Shown: piece after piece, positions 1-7,814 of the stretch | How positions within the stretch are numbered: the first letter of the stretch is position 1 | Layout of the letters: every line of letters begins with the position of its first letter | Origin: Pseudomonadota bacterium | Lineage (GTDB): Bacteria; Pseudomonadota; Gammaproteobacteria; Steroidobacterales; Steroidobacteraceae | Length of the DNA stretch: 23,527 nt | Assembly (NCBI GenBank): GCA_021850555.1 | Contig: JAJZLX010000534.1 | Span: 1-23,527, forward strand | Direction of reading: 5' to 3' | Translations under genes and position numbers: made by a program | Notes under the pieces: model-generated | Database searches by the model: none | Seen by the model: only the letters and a program-made list of their open reading frames with translations | What the model was told of the DNA's origin: nothing

Positions 1-1
1 T

Positions 2-946
2 TTCCTGCTCTACGCCTTCGATCTCCTCGTGACGATTTACGAGGAGGCGCACGCTGACCCGGAGAGTCCTGAGAGCGAGGTGACGGGACGAACAATCCAA
101 AAGGATTATCCGACCCGCGAAGCGTTGTATCACGCGCTCCCAGGACTGATCCTGGCGCACAATCTATACGGCGTCGACATCGATGCGCGCTGCGCGCAGA
201 TCGCGCAGCTCGCGCTCTGGATGAGGGCGCAACGCGCATATCAGGACATCGGCGTCAAACGGGAAGACCGGCCGTTCATCCGCCGCTCCAATATCGTCGT
301 GGCGGAGCCACTGGTGGCGGACGAGAGCCTGGCGGGAGAATTCGTCGACCGACTCGGTGACCGGACACTGGGCGAAGTCTTCACCCGCCTGGTGAGCGAA
401 CTGAAGCTCGCTGGTGATATGGGCGTGCTCCTGCGGATCGAGAAACTCGTCGCGCCGGAGTGGGAGAAGAATCGCACCGCCCGACTGTTCCAATTGCCGG
501 AGAAGGAGATCCGGGGCGCGCTGGAGCGCTTCGTCGCGGAGGAAGGCTCACGCGTGAACCTGCGCAGAAGACTGTTCGCGGACGACGCGGGGCAAGGCAT
601 CGGCTTTCTGGAAACGACGGAAAAGAAGTTCGACGTGGTGCTCATGAATCCTCCCTTTGGCGCCGGGAGCGCTCGCGCCAAGAAGGAATTCGAGCGGGCG
701 TATCCCAGGACGAAGAACGACGTGTATGCAGCGTTCGTGGAACGAGGCATCGAGCTGCTGACAAGCCGCGGTCGTCTGGGCGCCATTACATCGCGAACGG
801 GGTTCTTCCTCTCCAGCTTCCAGAAGTGGCGCGAGGAGGTGTTGCTGAAGCGCGCACCACCGGCCGTCGTCGCCGATCTCGGCTACGGCGTACTCGACAG
901 CGCCATGGTGGAGACAGCGGCGTATTGCTTGGAGGCGTACCCATGA
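2..946 (+). CDS. pglX: BREX-1 adenine-specific DNA methyltransferase PglX, N-terminal/catalytic part (5' partial, split gene)
   Basis: The frame is open from base 2, so the gene begins left of the window. The first visible residues (FLLYAFDLL) are those that follow SAM-binding motif I in PglX. Other visible landmarks are the NLYGVDIDARCAQIAQLALWM stretch at about 161-230, the catalytic NPPF motif IV at 647-658, and the LLTSRGRLGAITSRTGFF region near 760-805. PglX makes the N6-adenine host mark of BREX and is needed for defence. The reading frame stops at TGA 944-946 after AAYCLEAYP. In an intact PglX the protein continues straight into the sequence now encoded by the next ORF, whose ATG (943) overlaps this stop as ATGA. 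Adding one C to the CCC at 940-942 would fuse the two frames. This could be a real gene split, a frameshift mutation or a sequencing error. Confidence 0.9.
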   Translation, partial: FLLYAFDLLVTIYEEAHADPESPESEVTGRTIQKDYPTREALYHALPGLILAHNLYGVDIDARCAQIAQLALWMRAQRAYQDIGVKREDRPFIRRSNIVVAEPLVADESLAGEFVDRLGDRTLGEVFTRLVSELKLAGDMGVLLRIEKLVAPEWEKNRTARLFQLPEKEIRGALERFVAEEGSRVNLRRRLFADDAGQGIGFLETTEKKFDVVLMNPPFGAGSARAKKEFERAYPRTKNDVYAAFVERGIELLTSRGRLGAITSRTGFFLSSFQKWREEVLLKRAPPAVVADLGYGVLDSAMVETAAYCLEAYP

Positions 947-3006
947 CAGTGTTCATACGCCTCCTGGATGCGTCGGTCGACGAGAAGGCTGATTCTTTGA
1001 GCGCGGCGGTCGACTCAATTCGCCGCGAAGCGGTGCACGACGGCCCGCCGCATTGTGGTGTCTTTGAACGCCTCCCGACGCAATTCTCTGATGTTCCGGG
1101 GAGTCCATTTCCCTACTGGGCAAATTCGGCTCTCTTGGCCGCTTTCAACACAAACCGACCTTTCGCTTCGGATGGGAGGATTACTCGGCAGGGACTTGCC
1201 ACCGCAAATGACTTTCGGTTCTTGCGAAGTTGGTGGGAAATTGCCCCTTCGACGCACTGGTCTCCGTTTGCCAAAGGCGGCCGCTATTCACCCTTCTATT
1301 ACGATCTTGACCTCGTGCTTCACTGGACGCGTGGCAATTCGGAGGCGCGAGAACTCAAAGCGTTCGCTGAAACCACTCCCAATACCACGCATTGGTCTCG
1401 CCGAATTCCGTGCGTCGACTTGTACTTTCGTCGCGGGCTCACTTGGCCGTTGCGGAGTCAGAGGGGTCTATCGGTGCGGGCGCTGCCGGCAGGTGGGATC
1501 TTCGGCCAGAAAGGGTCCGCCGCATTCGTCCCAAACGACAACGAGTCTGAGTCGCTCGCCTGTTTGGCCATAGCCAATAGTGCACCCTTCAAGGCTCTCG
1601 TCGCAATGCAGATGGCGTTTGGTGCTTATGATGTCGGCGTCATTGCCCGAACCCCGATTCCAAGTCTTGAGACAACTGAGGGTCTCGGAGCTCTAGCACG
1701 CCGCGCCTGGTCATTGAAACGATCAATAGACACGTTCGACGAAACCTCTCACGCCTTTCTCCTCCCTTACGCCCTCAACGAGCGTATCGCGGGTCTCGAT
1801 CGAATCGCGATAGAAGCCGAGCTGGAGCGACTCCAGCGGCAGATCGATGATCGCGCCTTCGAGCTCTACGGTATTGGTCTTGAAGACCGCGCGGTGATCG
1901 AGTCCTCAACCCGCGCCGTTGCCGATTCTGGGGATGGACTGCAAGACATTACGGATGAGGAGAACGATGACGAAGCCGAAGCGGAAGACACGGGACAGAC
2001 AGCGGTGATGCTGTCCTGGCTCGTCGGCGTGGCCTTCGGACGATTCGACCCCCGACTTGCGGTCGGCGAGCGTGCGGTTCCATCGGAGCCTGAGCCCTTC
2101 GACCCGCTGCCGTCACGCTCGCCCGGGATGTGGCCCGAGACTGAGACGCCGAAGGACGCACCCGCCATTCTCGTGGACGACGAGGGCCATGAGGCGGATT
2201 TGACGTCGCACGTGAAGCGGGTTGCCGAGCGGATTCACTGGCAGCCGCCCGAGGATGTGCGCGCTTGGCTGGCACGGGAATTCTTCCCGCTGCACATCAA
2301 GATGTATTCCAAGAGCCGCCGCAAGGCCCCGATCTACTGGCAGCTCGCGACGCCGTCGGGCAGTTACTCCGTCTGGCTCTATCTCCACGCATTCACAAAG
2401 GACACGCTGTTTCGGGTTCAGCACGAGTATGCGGGTCCGAAGCTCAAGCACGAGGAGAGGCGATTGGAGTCGCTGCGTGCTGAGTTTGGCGAAAACCCGT
2501 CCGCCGCGCAGCGTAAGCGGATCGCGGCGCAAGAGAGCTTCGTCGAACAACTGCGTGTGTTTCTTGAGGAGATCGAACGCGTTGCGCCGCTCTGGAATCC
2601 GGGCCTCGACGATGGGGTCATCATAAACTTCGCACCGCTGTGGCGCCTCGTCTCGCACTGCAAATCGTGGCAGAAGGAGCTCAAAGCGATCTGGGATGCG
2701 CTGTGCGCCGGTGAGTACGACTGGGCGCATCTGGCGATGCACCTGTGGCCGGAGCGCGTCGTCCCGAAGTGCGCCGAAGACCGCAGTCTCGCGATTGCCC
2801 ATGCGCTCGAGGACGTCTTCTGGGTGGAAAACAGCGAGGGCAAGTGGGTGACGCGCGAAATACCGACGCGACCTATCGAAGAGCTCATCAGCGAGCGGGC
2901 CTCGACGGCCGTCAAGGCTGCCCTCGACAACTTGGTGCAGGCGTCAGTAGCTCAGATCGGGCGCGGTCGTTCCAGAAGCCGACGAGCGAGCGTGGGGAAC
3001 GCATGA
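943..3006 (+). CDS. pglX: BREX-1 PglX, C-terminal part with target-recognition region (687 aa, split gene)
   Basis: The start is ATG 943. A perfect GGAGG lies at 931-935, 7 nt upstream, and the start overlaps the previous stop as ATGA, so independent, coupled translation is credible. The protein begins MTVFIRLLDA, which matches the point where PglX leaves its methyltransferase core and enters the specificity domain. An acidic linker follows (NDDEAEAED near 1960-1990). The typical PglX C-terminus comes next: KSRRKAPIYWQLAT (about 2306-2350), DDGVIINFAPLWRLV (about 2608-2655) and LAMHLWPERVVPKC...DRSLAIAHALEDVFW (about 2731-2823). The region from about 950 to 1790 has about 53% GC in sampled lines against 62-70% on both sides, as expected for a swapped target-recognition domain. 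The stop overlaps the pglZ start as ATGA. It is presumed to act together with the upstream half, either as a two-subunit enzyme or as one broken gene. Confidence 0.88.
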   Translation: MTVFIRLLDASVDEKADSLSAAVDSIRREAVHDGPPHCGVFERLPTQFSDVPGSPFPYWANSALLAAFNTNRPFASDGRITRQGLATANDFRFLRSWWEIAPSTHWSPFAKGGRYSPFYYDLDLVLHWTRGNSEARELKAFAETTPNTTHWSRRIPCVDLYFRRGLTWPLRSQRGLSVRALPAGGIFGQKGSAAFVPNDNESESLACLAIANSAPFKALVAMQMAFGAYDVGVIARTPIPSLETTEGLGALARRAWSLKRSIDTFDETSHAFLLPYALNERIAGLDRIAIEAELERLQRQIDDRAFELYGIGLEDRAVIESSTRAVADSGDGLQDITDEENDDEAEAEDTGQTAVMLSWLVGVAFGRFDPRLAVGERAVPSEPEPFDPLPSRSPGMWPETETPKDAPAILVDDEGHEADLTSHVKRVAERIHWQPPEDVRAWLAREFFPLHIKMYSKSRRKAPIYWQLATPSGSYSVWLYLHAFTKDTLFRVQHEYAGPKLKHEERRLESLRAEFGENPSAAQRKRIAAQESFVEQLRVFLEEIERVAPLWNPGLDDGVIINFAPLWRLVSHCKSWQKELKAIWDALCAGEYDWAHLAMHLWPERVVPKCAEDRSLAIAHALEDVFWVENSEGKWVTREIPTRPIEELISERASTAVKAALDNLVQASVAQIGRGRSRSRRASVGNA

Positions 3007-5549
3007 TGCACCCTCTGCATGAATATATCGCGAGGCAGCTCGCGGGCCACATCGGGAAACATCATGTCGTCGTGTGGTACGACGTTCGTCAGGAATTCGC
3101 GCCGTTTATCGCCGAGCTCCGCGGCGGTCCCAAGTCACCTGGGTCGATCCTGCCGGTGTCGATAGGGGGGATTCAGGCCCAGCTCGCCGAATTCGATGGC
3201 TCGTTCCTCGAGCTACGCTCGCGCGTTGAGCCGTACGCGAGTTCGGAGGAACCGTTGAATTTCGTCATCTACGTTCCGGGCTATCGATCGAACGCCAAGG
3301 AGTCCTTGCTCCTGGAACTCGAGAAGGCGGGCACCTGCTACGAGCCGCAGTTGAAGAGCCTCGCCCGCAATGTTCTCCGCCAGATGTACACCGATGGCGT
3401 AGTCGACGAGCTGCTGGCGCCCGAGGCGGTGTCCTACGAGGATCTCGCTCGGGCGTCGGCGGGCGGGTCCGGCGCGGAGCCGCCTTCGCTCCTCAAGATG
3501 ATCTTCCACGGTGAGGGCCGCGGCGGGATCCTTTCTGAGTGGCTGACGAACGAGGTGCGGGATGAGGAGATCCTCGCCAAGGACGCCGCCCGCGAGCTCA
3601 TCAAGCTGATTCACTCCTCCTGCGGTCTCGAACTGCCTGAGGACACCGCCCCCGCGAAGGTCCGCGCCGTCACGTTGCGCTATCTACTTGCGAACGACTT
3701 CAGAGCCGCGTTGAGCGGTCCCACTCCGGCCTGCATGGAAGGCGTGCCGCAGCCCCAAACCCAGGAGCAGCGGAAGGGGGTTGCGGACCTGGTGCGTGGA
3801 CTTCGGGATCGTTTCCCCAGCGAGTATGCCGCGGCGGCGGAGCGGGTCGAAGCGGAGCTCGGCCTCGGGAAGGCAGCCCTGGCAGTCGAGTCGCTTACTT
3901 CGATCGACACCTTCCGTTTCGAGGAGCGCGCGGTGCTGGCTCGCGGCTCAGCGCTGATCGCCGAACGGCGGTTCGACGAGGCGCTGCAGCTCATCGAGCG
4001 CCACGTTTCGAGCTTCTGGGTCCGCCACGACATTCCGCGCAGCCTGCAGTGGAATGCCTGCCGGCAGCTGGCGGAGCTTGGGAGGGAGGCGCAGAAAGTG
4101 CTGGCGGCAGCACGCAAGCTCACCGGCGGCGTACATGCCTGGATCACTGCGTACACGGATGCGAATGGCTGGTACCGCTTCGACCAGATGCATCGCCGAC
4201 TGGAGTGGCTCGCCGGGCGCGTCGAGGAAGAGCTCGATGAGCGTGCGCTCGGCATCGTGCGGCGCGCCTACGAGGATGCCTGTCAGGTGATGGCAGAGGG
4301 GTTCACCAGCGTGCTCGAGGGCGCCGGATGGACCGTGCCCGGCGCTCTACACCAGACGCACGTTTTCAGCGAGGTGGTGAACGGCAGGCCGAAGCCGGTG
4401 GCCTACTTCCTCGTGGACGCGATGCGTTACGAGATGGGAGTCGAGCTCGCGCAGCGGCTGCAGCCGCCAGACGGTGCACCGACCGCCGAGGTGCAAATCA
4501 AGGCCGCTATGGCGGCACTCCCGAGCATTACTCCGGTCGGGATGGCTGCACTTCTCCCCGGCGCCTCAGCCAGCTTCGCCGTCGTGGAGCAAGGCGGGAA
4601 GCTCGGCTCGCGGATCGAGGGGACCTTCCTTCCGGACTCGCCGGGCCGGCGTAAATTCCTCGCCGCGCGGATCCCCGGGCTGGTCGATCTGACGCTGGAT
4701 GAGCTGCTGGGCCTGCCGCGCTCCAAGCTCGCAAAGAAGGTGGACGGCGCTCAGGTCGTGATCGTCCGGTCCCAGGAACTCGATCATGCCGGTGAAGGGG
4801 GCTTCACCTACCAGGCCCGCCAAGTGATGCACACGGTGATCGACAACCTGGCCCGCGCCATCCGCAAGCTCACGGCTGCCGGGATCGTGGAGGCCGTGGT
4901 GGCGGCGGATCATGGGCACCTGTTCACCTCCGAGCGCGAAGAGTCCATGCGGATCGATGCCCCGGGCGGCGAAACGGTCGAACTGCACCGGCGCTGCTGG
5001 ATCGGACGGGGCGGGAAAACACCCTCGGGCTGCCTACGCGTGGCGGCGACGGCGCTCGGCTACGATTCGGATCTCGATTTCGTCTTTCCCCGCGGCTGCG
5101 GGGTCTTCAAGGCAGGCGGCGACCTCGCTTTCCACCACGGGGCGGCCTCGCTGCAGGAGATTTTGATCCCGGTGCTATCGGTGCGCTCGCGCGGCGGCGG
5201 CGCCCTGGCGCCTGCGGCGGGCTCGCTGTCCGTGACCGGGATGCCGGAGAAGATCACGAACCGCATCTTCAGCATCGTGCTACAGGGCGACCTGCTGAGC
5301 GCCGAGCAGGCGGTGCTGCCGCTTCTGCTGGCCGACGGACGACAGGTCGGCCGCGCGGGCATGGTGGTGGACGGGGAGCTCGACCGGGATACCGGGACCG
5401 TGAGACTCGTTCCCGGAAAGCCCGTGACCGTCGCACTTCTCCTTGATGACGATCAGGTCCGAATGCTGCGCATCGTGGTCCAGGATCCGCGGACCGATGC
5501 CGAACTCTATCGCTCGCCGGCCGATATTCCGGTGCAACTCGGAACCTGA
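3003..5549 (+). CDS. pglZ: BREX-1 system phosphatase-fold protein PglZ (848 aa)
   Basis: PglZ is a core BREX component with an alkaline-phosphatase-like domain, and it is required for phage exclusion. The start is ATG 3003, followed by a second ATG at 3006. GGGGA lies at 2994-2998 and the start overlaps the pglX stop, so coupled translation is likely. The N-terminus (MMHPLHEYIARQL...HHVVVWYD) is typical of the family. The PglZ domain spans roughly residues 460-720. It contains the metal/catalytic-type segment YFLVDAMRYEMGVEL with D472, an ELDHAGEGG segment, and the AADHGHLF motif with D636, H637 and H639. The length of about 850 aa fits type 1 PglZ. The following ATG (brxL) lies only 3 nt after the stop. 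No truncation or missing core motif is seen. Confidence 0.93.
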   Translation: MMHPLHEYIARQLAGHIGKHHVVVWYDVRQEFAPFIAELRGGPKSPGSILPVSIGGIQAQLAEFDGSFLELRSRVEPYASSEEPLNFVIYVPGYRSNAKESLLLELEKAGTCYEPQLKSLARNVLRQMYTDGVVDELLAPEAVSYEDLARASAGGSGAEPPSLLKMIFHGEGRGGILSEWLTNEVRDEEILAKDAARELIKLIHSSCGLELPEDTAPAKVRAVTLRYLLANDFRAALSGPTPACMEGVPQPQTQEQRKGVADLVRGLRDRFPSEYAAAAERVEAELGLGKAALAVESLTSIDTFRFEERAVLARGSALIAERRFDEALQLIERHVSSFWVRHDIPRSLQWNACRQLAELGREAQKVLAAARKLTGGVHAWITAYTDANGWYRFDQMHRRLEWLAGRVEEELDERALGIVRRAYEDACQVMAEGFTSVLEGAGWTVPGALHQTHVFSEVVNGRPKPVAYFLVDAMRYEMGVELAQRLQPPDGAPTAEVQIKAAMAALPSITPVGMAALLPGASASFAVVEQGGKLGSRIEGTFLPDSPGRRKFLAARIPGLVDLTLDELLGLPRSKLAKKVDGAQVVIVRSQELDHAGEGGFTYQARQVMHTVIDNLARAIRKLTAAGIVEAVVAADHGHLFTSEREESMRIDAPGGETVELHRRCWIGRGGKTPSGCLRVAATALGYDSDLDFVFPRGCGVFKAGGDLAFHHGAASLQEILIPVLSVRSRGGGALAPAAGSLSVTGMPEKITNRIFSIVLQGDLLSAEQAVLPLLLADGRQVGRAGMVVDGELDRDTGTVRLVPGKPVTVALLLDDDQVRMLRIVVQDPRTDAELYRSPADIPVQLGT

Positions 5550-5552
5550 GCC

Positions 5553-7592
5553 ATGACTGCCTCATTCCCCGCCCGTGACCCGCTCGACGACAAGGTGAAC
5601 CGCCTCTTTGCCGGCAAGGTGGTCCGCAAGGACCTCGTCCGCAAAGTGAAGGTCGGCGCCAATGTCCCGGTGTTCGTGCTCGAATTTCTGCTTGGGAAAT
5701 ACTGCGCCTCGTCGGATGAAGTCGCGATCCAGATGGGTCTCAAGGTCGTCAACGACACGCTCGCCCACAATTACATCCGGGCCGACGAGTCCATGAAGGC
5801 GCAGGCCACGGTCAAAGATCGCGGGCGTCACTCGTTCATCGACAAGGTCAAAGTCCGGCTGGTCGATTCGGATTACTGGGCCGAGGTCACGAACTTCGGT
5901 CACAAGTACGTGCACATCCCGGAGCACTATGTCCGGGAGTACGAGCGGCTGGTCATGGGCGGCGTGTGGGCACAGGTGGACGTGCGTTTCCAGTCCGACG
6001 AGGAATCGGGGGGCAAGAACCCCTTCTGGATCGAGAAGCTCACACCCATCCAAATCGCCACTTTTGATCTCGAGGACTACCGCCAGGTCCGGAAGCAGTT
6101 CACGACCGACGAGTGGCTCGACTTCATGCTGCGGAGCATGGGGTACGAGCCGGGAGAGATGTCTCGACGGCTGAAAATGCTGTTCCTCCTCCGGCTGATA
6201 CCACTTGCCGAGCGCAACTACAACTTGGTCGAGCTGGGCCCGCGAGGCACTGGCAAGACCTACGTAATCCAGGAAATCTCCCCCTACGCGGCGCTGCTCA
6301 CGGGCGGCACGACCGTGGCGAACCTGTTCGGACACATGTCTGGGCGGCAGAAGGGCATGGTGCAGATCTGGGACGTTGTCGGGTTCGATGAGGTCGCGGA
6401 TCTGCAGAAGATGCCGAAGGAGGTCGTCACTACGATGAAGACGTTCTGCGAATCCGGCACCTACCAGCGGGGCCAGGAAGCCGTCTCCGGTGATGCCAGC
6501 ATCGCGATGTTCGGCAACACGAATCAGCCAGTCGATGTCATGGTGCAGACGGGACATCTGTTCGCATCCATGCCGGACATCATCCGCGACGACATGGCCT
6601 TCATCGACCGCTTGCACTGTTATCTCCCGGGCTGGGAGATACCGAAGATGCGCAATGAGCTCTTCACGGAACATTACGGCTTCGTGGTCGACTATCTCGC
6701 CGAAGCGCTGCGCGATATGCGCAGGCACAATTTCACGGAAATCATCGACCGGCATTTCTCGCTCGGCGCGCACCTCAATGCGCGCGACCGCAAGGCCGTA
6801 CGCAAGACCGTCTCCGGGCTCATGAAGATCCTCTTCCCGCACGGGGAAGTCTCGCAGGATGACCTGGCAGAGATCCTGGAACTGGCGATCGAGAGCCGCC
6901 GGCGCGTCAAGGAGCAGCTGAAGAAGATGGGCTCCTTCGAGTACTACCATACCTCCTTCAGCTACGTCCTGAACGACAACGGCGAGGAGAAGTTCGTCGG
7001 TGTGCCCGAACAGGGTGGGCGAGATCTCATCTCCCAGGACCCGATCGCACCGGGAACGGTGTACACGGCAGGCGTGACCGCCGATGGCACGGTGGGCCTC
7101 TATCGCCTGGAGGTCTCAATTGCTGACGGTACCGGGAAGCTCAAAATTGCCGGCGGTATCACGGGCGCGGCGAAGGAGTCCGTGCAGCGGGCGTTCGGCT
7201 TCCTGCTCGCAAAGAAGGCGGAGCTCGGTGTCGGCCGCGACCTCGATACCTCGGACCTGCACGTTGAGCTCATCGATCTGCTGGCGAACCGCGGCGAAGC
7301 GGAAATCGGTGTGGCGCTCTTCGTGGCCGCATACTCTGCGCTGCGCAAAGCCCCTGTTAGCCCGGCCTTGCTGATCCTGGGCGATATGAGCGTCCAGGGC
7401 AATATCAAGCCGCTGCGCTCCCTCACGGAACCTTTGCAGGTCGCCAAGGACAATGGCGCCAAGCGTGCCCTGATCCCGATCGAGAACAAGCGGAACTTTC
7501 TCGATGTCAGCGCCGACATCATGGAGCAAGTGGACCCGATCTTTTACGGCGATCCGAAGACGGCGGCGATGAAGGTGCTCGGAGGTCCCTGA
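5553..7592 (+). CDS. brxL: BREX-1 AAA+ / Lon-like effector BrxL (679 aa)
   Basis: BrxL is the last gene of type 1 BREX operons, a ring-forming AAA+ protein that binds DNA and is needed for defence but not for methylation. The N-terminus (DPLDDKVNRLFAGKVVRKDL...FVLEFLLGKY) is characteristic. Walker A is GPRGTGKT at residues 229-236 (K235), and Walker B is VVGFDE with D279/E280. The C-terminal Lon-protease-like fold is recognisable (LLILGDMSVQGNIKPL, then RALIPIENKRNFLDV). In my alignment the Lon catalytic serine is replaced by E584 (RGEAEIG in place of DGPSAG) and the catalytic lysine by T625 (RSLTEPL in place of GGLKEKL). Peptidase activity is therefore unlikely. The start ATG follows the pglZ stop by 3 nt. 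No strong ribosome binding site is visible, so coupling to pglZ is likely. Confidence 0.94.
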   Translation: MTASFPARDPLDDKVNRLFAGKVVRKDLVRKVKVGANVPVFVLEFLLGKYCASSDEVAIQMGLKVVNDTLAHNYIRADESMKAQATVKDRGRHSFIDKVKVRLVDSDYWAEVTNFGHKYVHIPEHYVREYERLVMGGVWAQVDVRFQSDEESGGKNPFWIEKLTPIQIATFDLEDYRQVRKQFTTDEWLDFMLRSMGYEPGEMSRRLKMLFLLRLIPLAERNYNLVELGPRGTGKTYVIQEISPYAALLTGGTTVANLFGHMSGRQKGMVQIWDVVGFDEVADLQKMPKEVVTTMKTFCESGTYQRGQEAVSGDASIAMFGNTNQPVDVMVQTGHLFASMPDIIRDDMAFIDRLHCYLPGWEIPKMRNELFTEHYGFVVDYLAEALRDMRRHNFTEIIDRHFSLGAHLNARDRKAVRKTVSGLMKILFPHGEVSQDDLAEILELAIESRRRVKEQLKKMGSFEYYHTSFSYVLNDNGEEKFVGVPEQGGRDLISQDPIAPGTVYTAGVTADGTVGLYRLEVSIADGTGKLKIAGGITGAAKESVQRAFGFLLAKKAELGVGRDLDTSDLHVELIDLLANRGEAEIGVALFVAAYSALRKAPVSPALLILGDMSVQGNIKPLRSLTEPLQVAKDNGAKRALIPIENKRNFLDVSADIMEQVDPIFYGDPKTAAMKVLGGP

Positions 7593-7814
7593 TTACCAAA
7601 CTGACGTAGCATCACCGGCCAGGGAAGGTGCGGATTTGTGACCGCATGGCAAAAGACTGTCCAGTCGCGAAAGCGGACGTGAGATGAGCCACTGCTGGGG
7701 CGTGCTGCAACGCAGGTGCGCTCGAAAGCCGAGACCGCCACGCCGCCTGCTGTTGGGAAACGGTATGGTTTGATTGATTTTCGGGCGGTATCGATTGCCT
7801 GCCGAGGTGAAACG
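7593..7814. other. Intergenic gap between brxL and the AddB-like gene
   Basis: This 222-bp gap is the largest same-strand break in the plus-strand series. I see no strong promoter. TTGATT at 7770-7775 and TATCGA at 7789-7794 are only 13 bp apart, too close for a standard sigma-70 promoter. A weak 5-bp stem (TGCGG 7629-7633 with CCGCA 7642-7646) lacks a T tract. The gap separates the BREX core from the nuclease/helicase genes and could mark where they were added. Confidence 0.4.

Noticed and set aside
460..942. Upstream extension of the pglX C-terminal frame inside the methyltransferase ORF
   Set aside because: The extension is Arg/Gly-rich shadow sequence; the pglX methyltransferase motifs are in the other frame, and ATG 943 has a strong ribosome binding site.
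5562..6950. 462-aa open frame on the minus strand opposite brxL
   Set aside because: It is fully antisense to a gene with complete BrxL motifs; His/Asp/Val-rich composition is the mirror of GC-rich plus-strand codons, and no family motif is seen.
7770..7794. Sigma-70 promoter candidate before the AddB-like gene
   Set aside because: The hexamers are poor and the spacing is only 13 bp.
7716..7814. Longer start (GTG 7716) for the AddB-like protein
   Set aside because: The 33 added residues are not family-like, and GTG 7815 has a better ribosome binding site and a natural MRITFGLS start.
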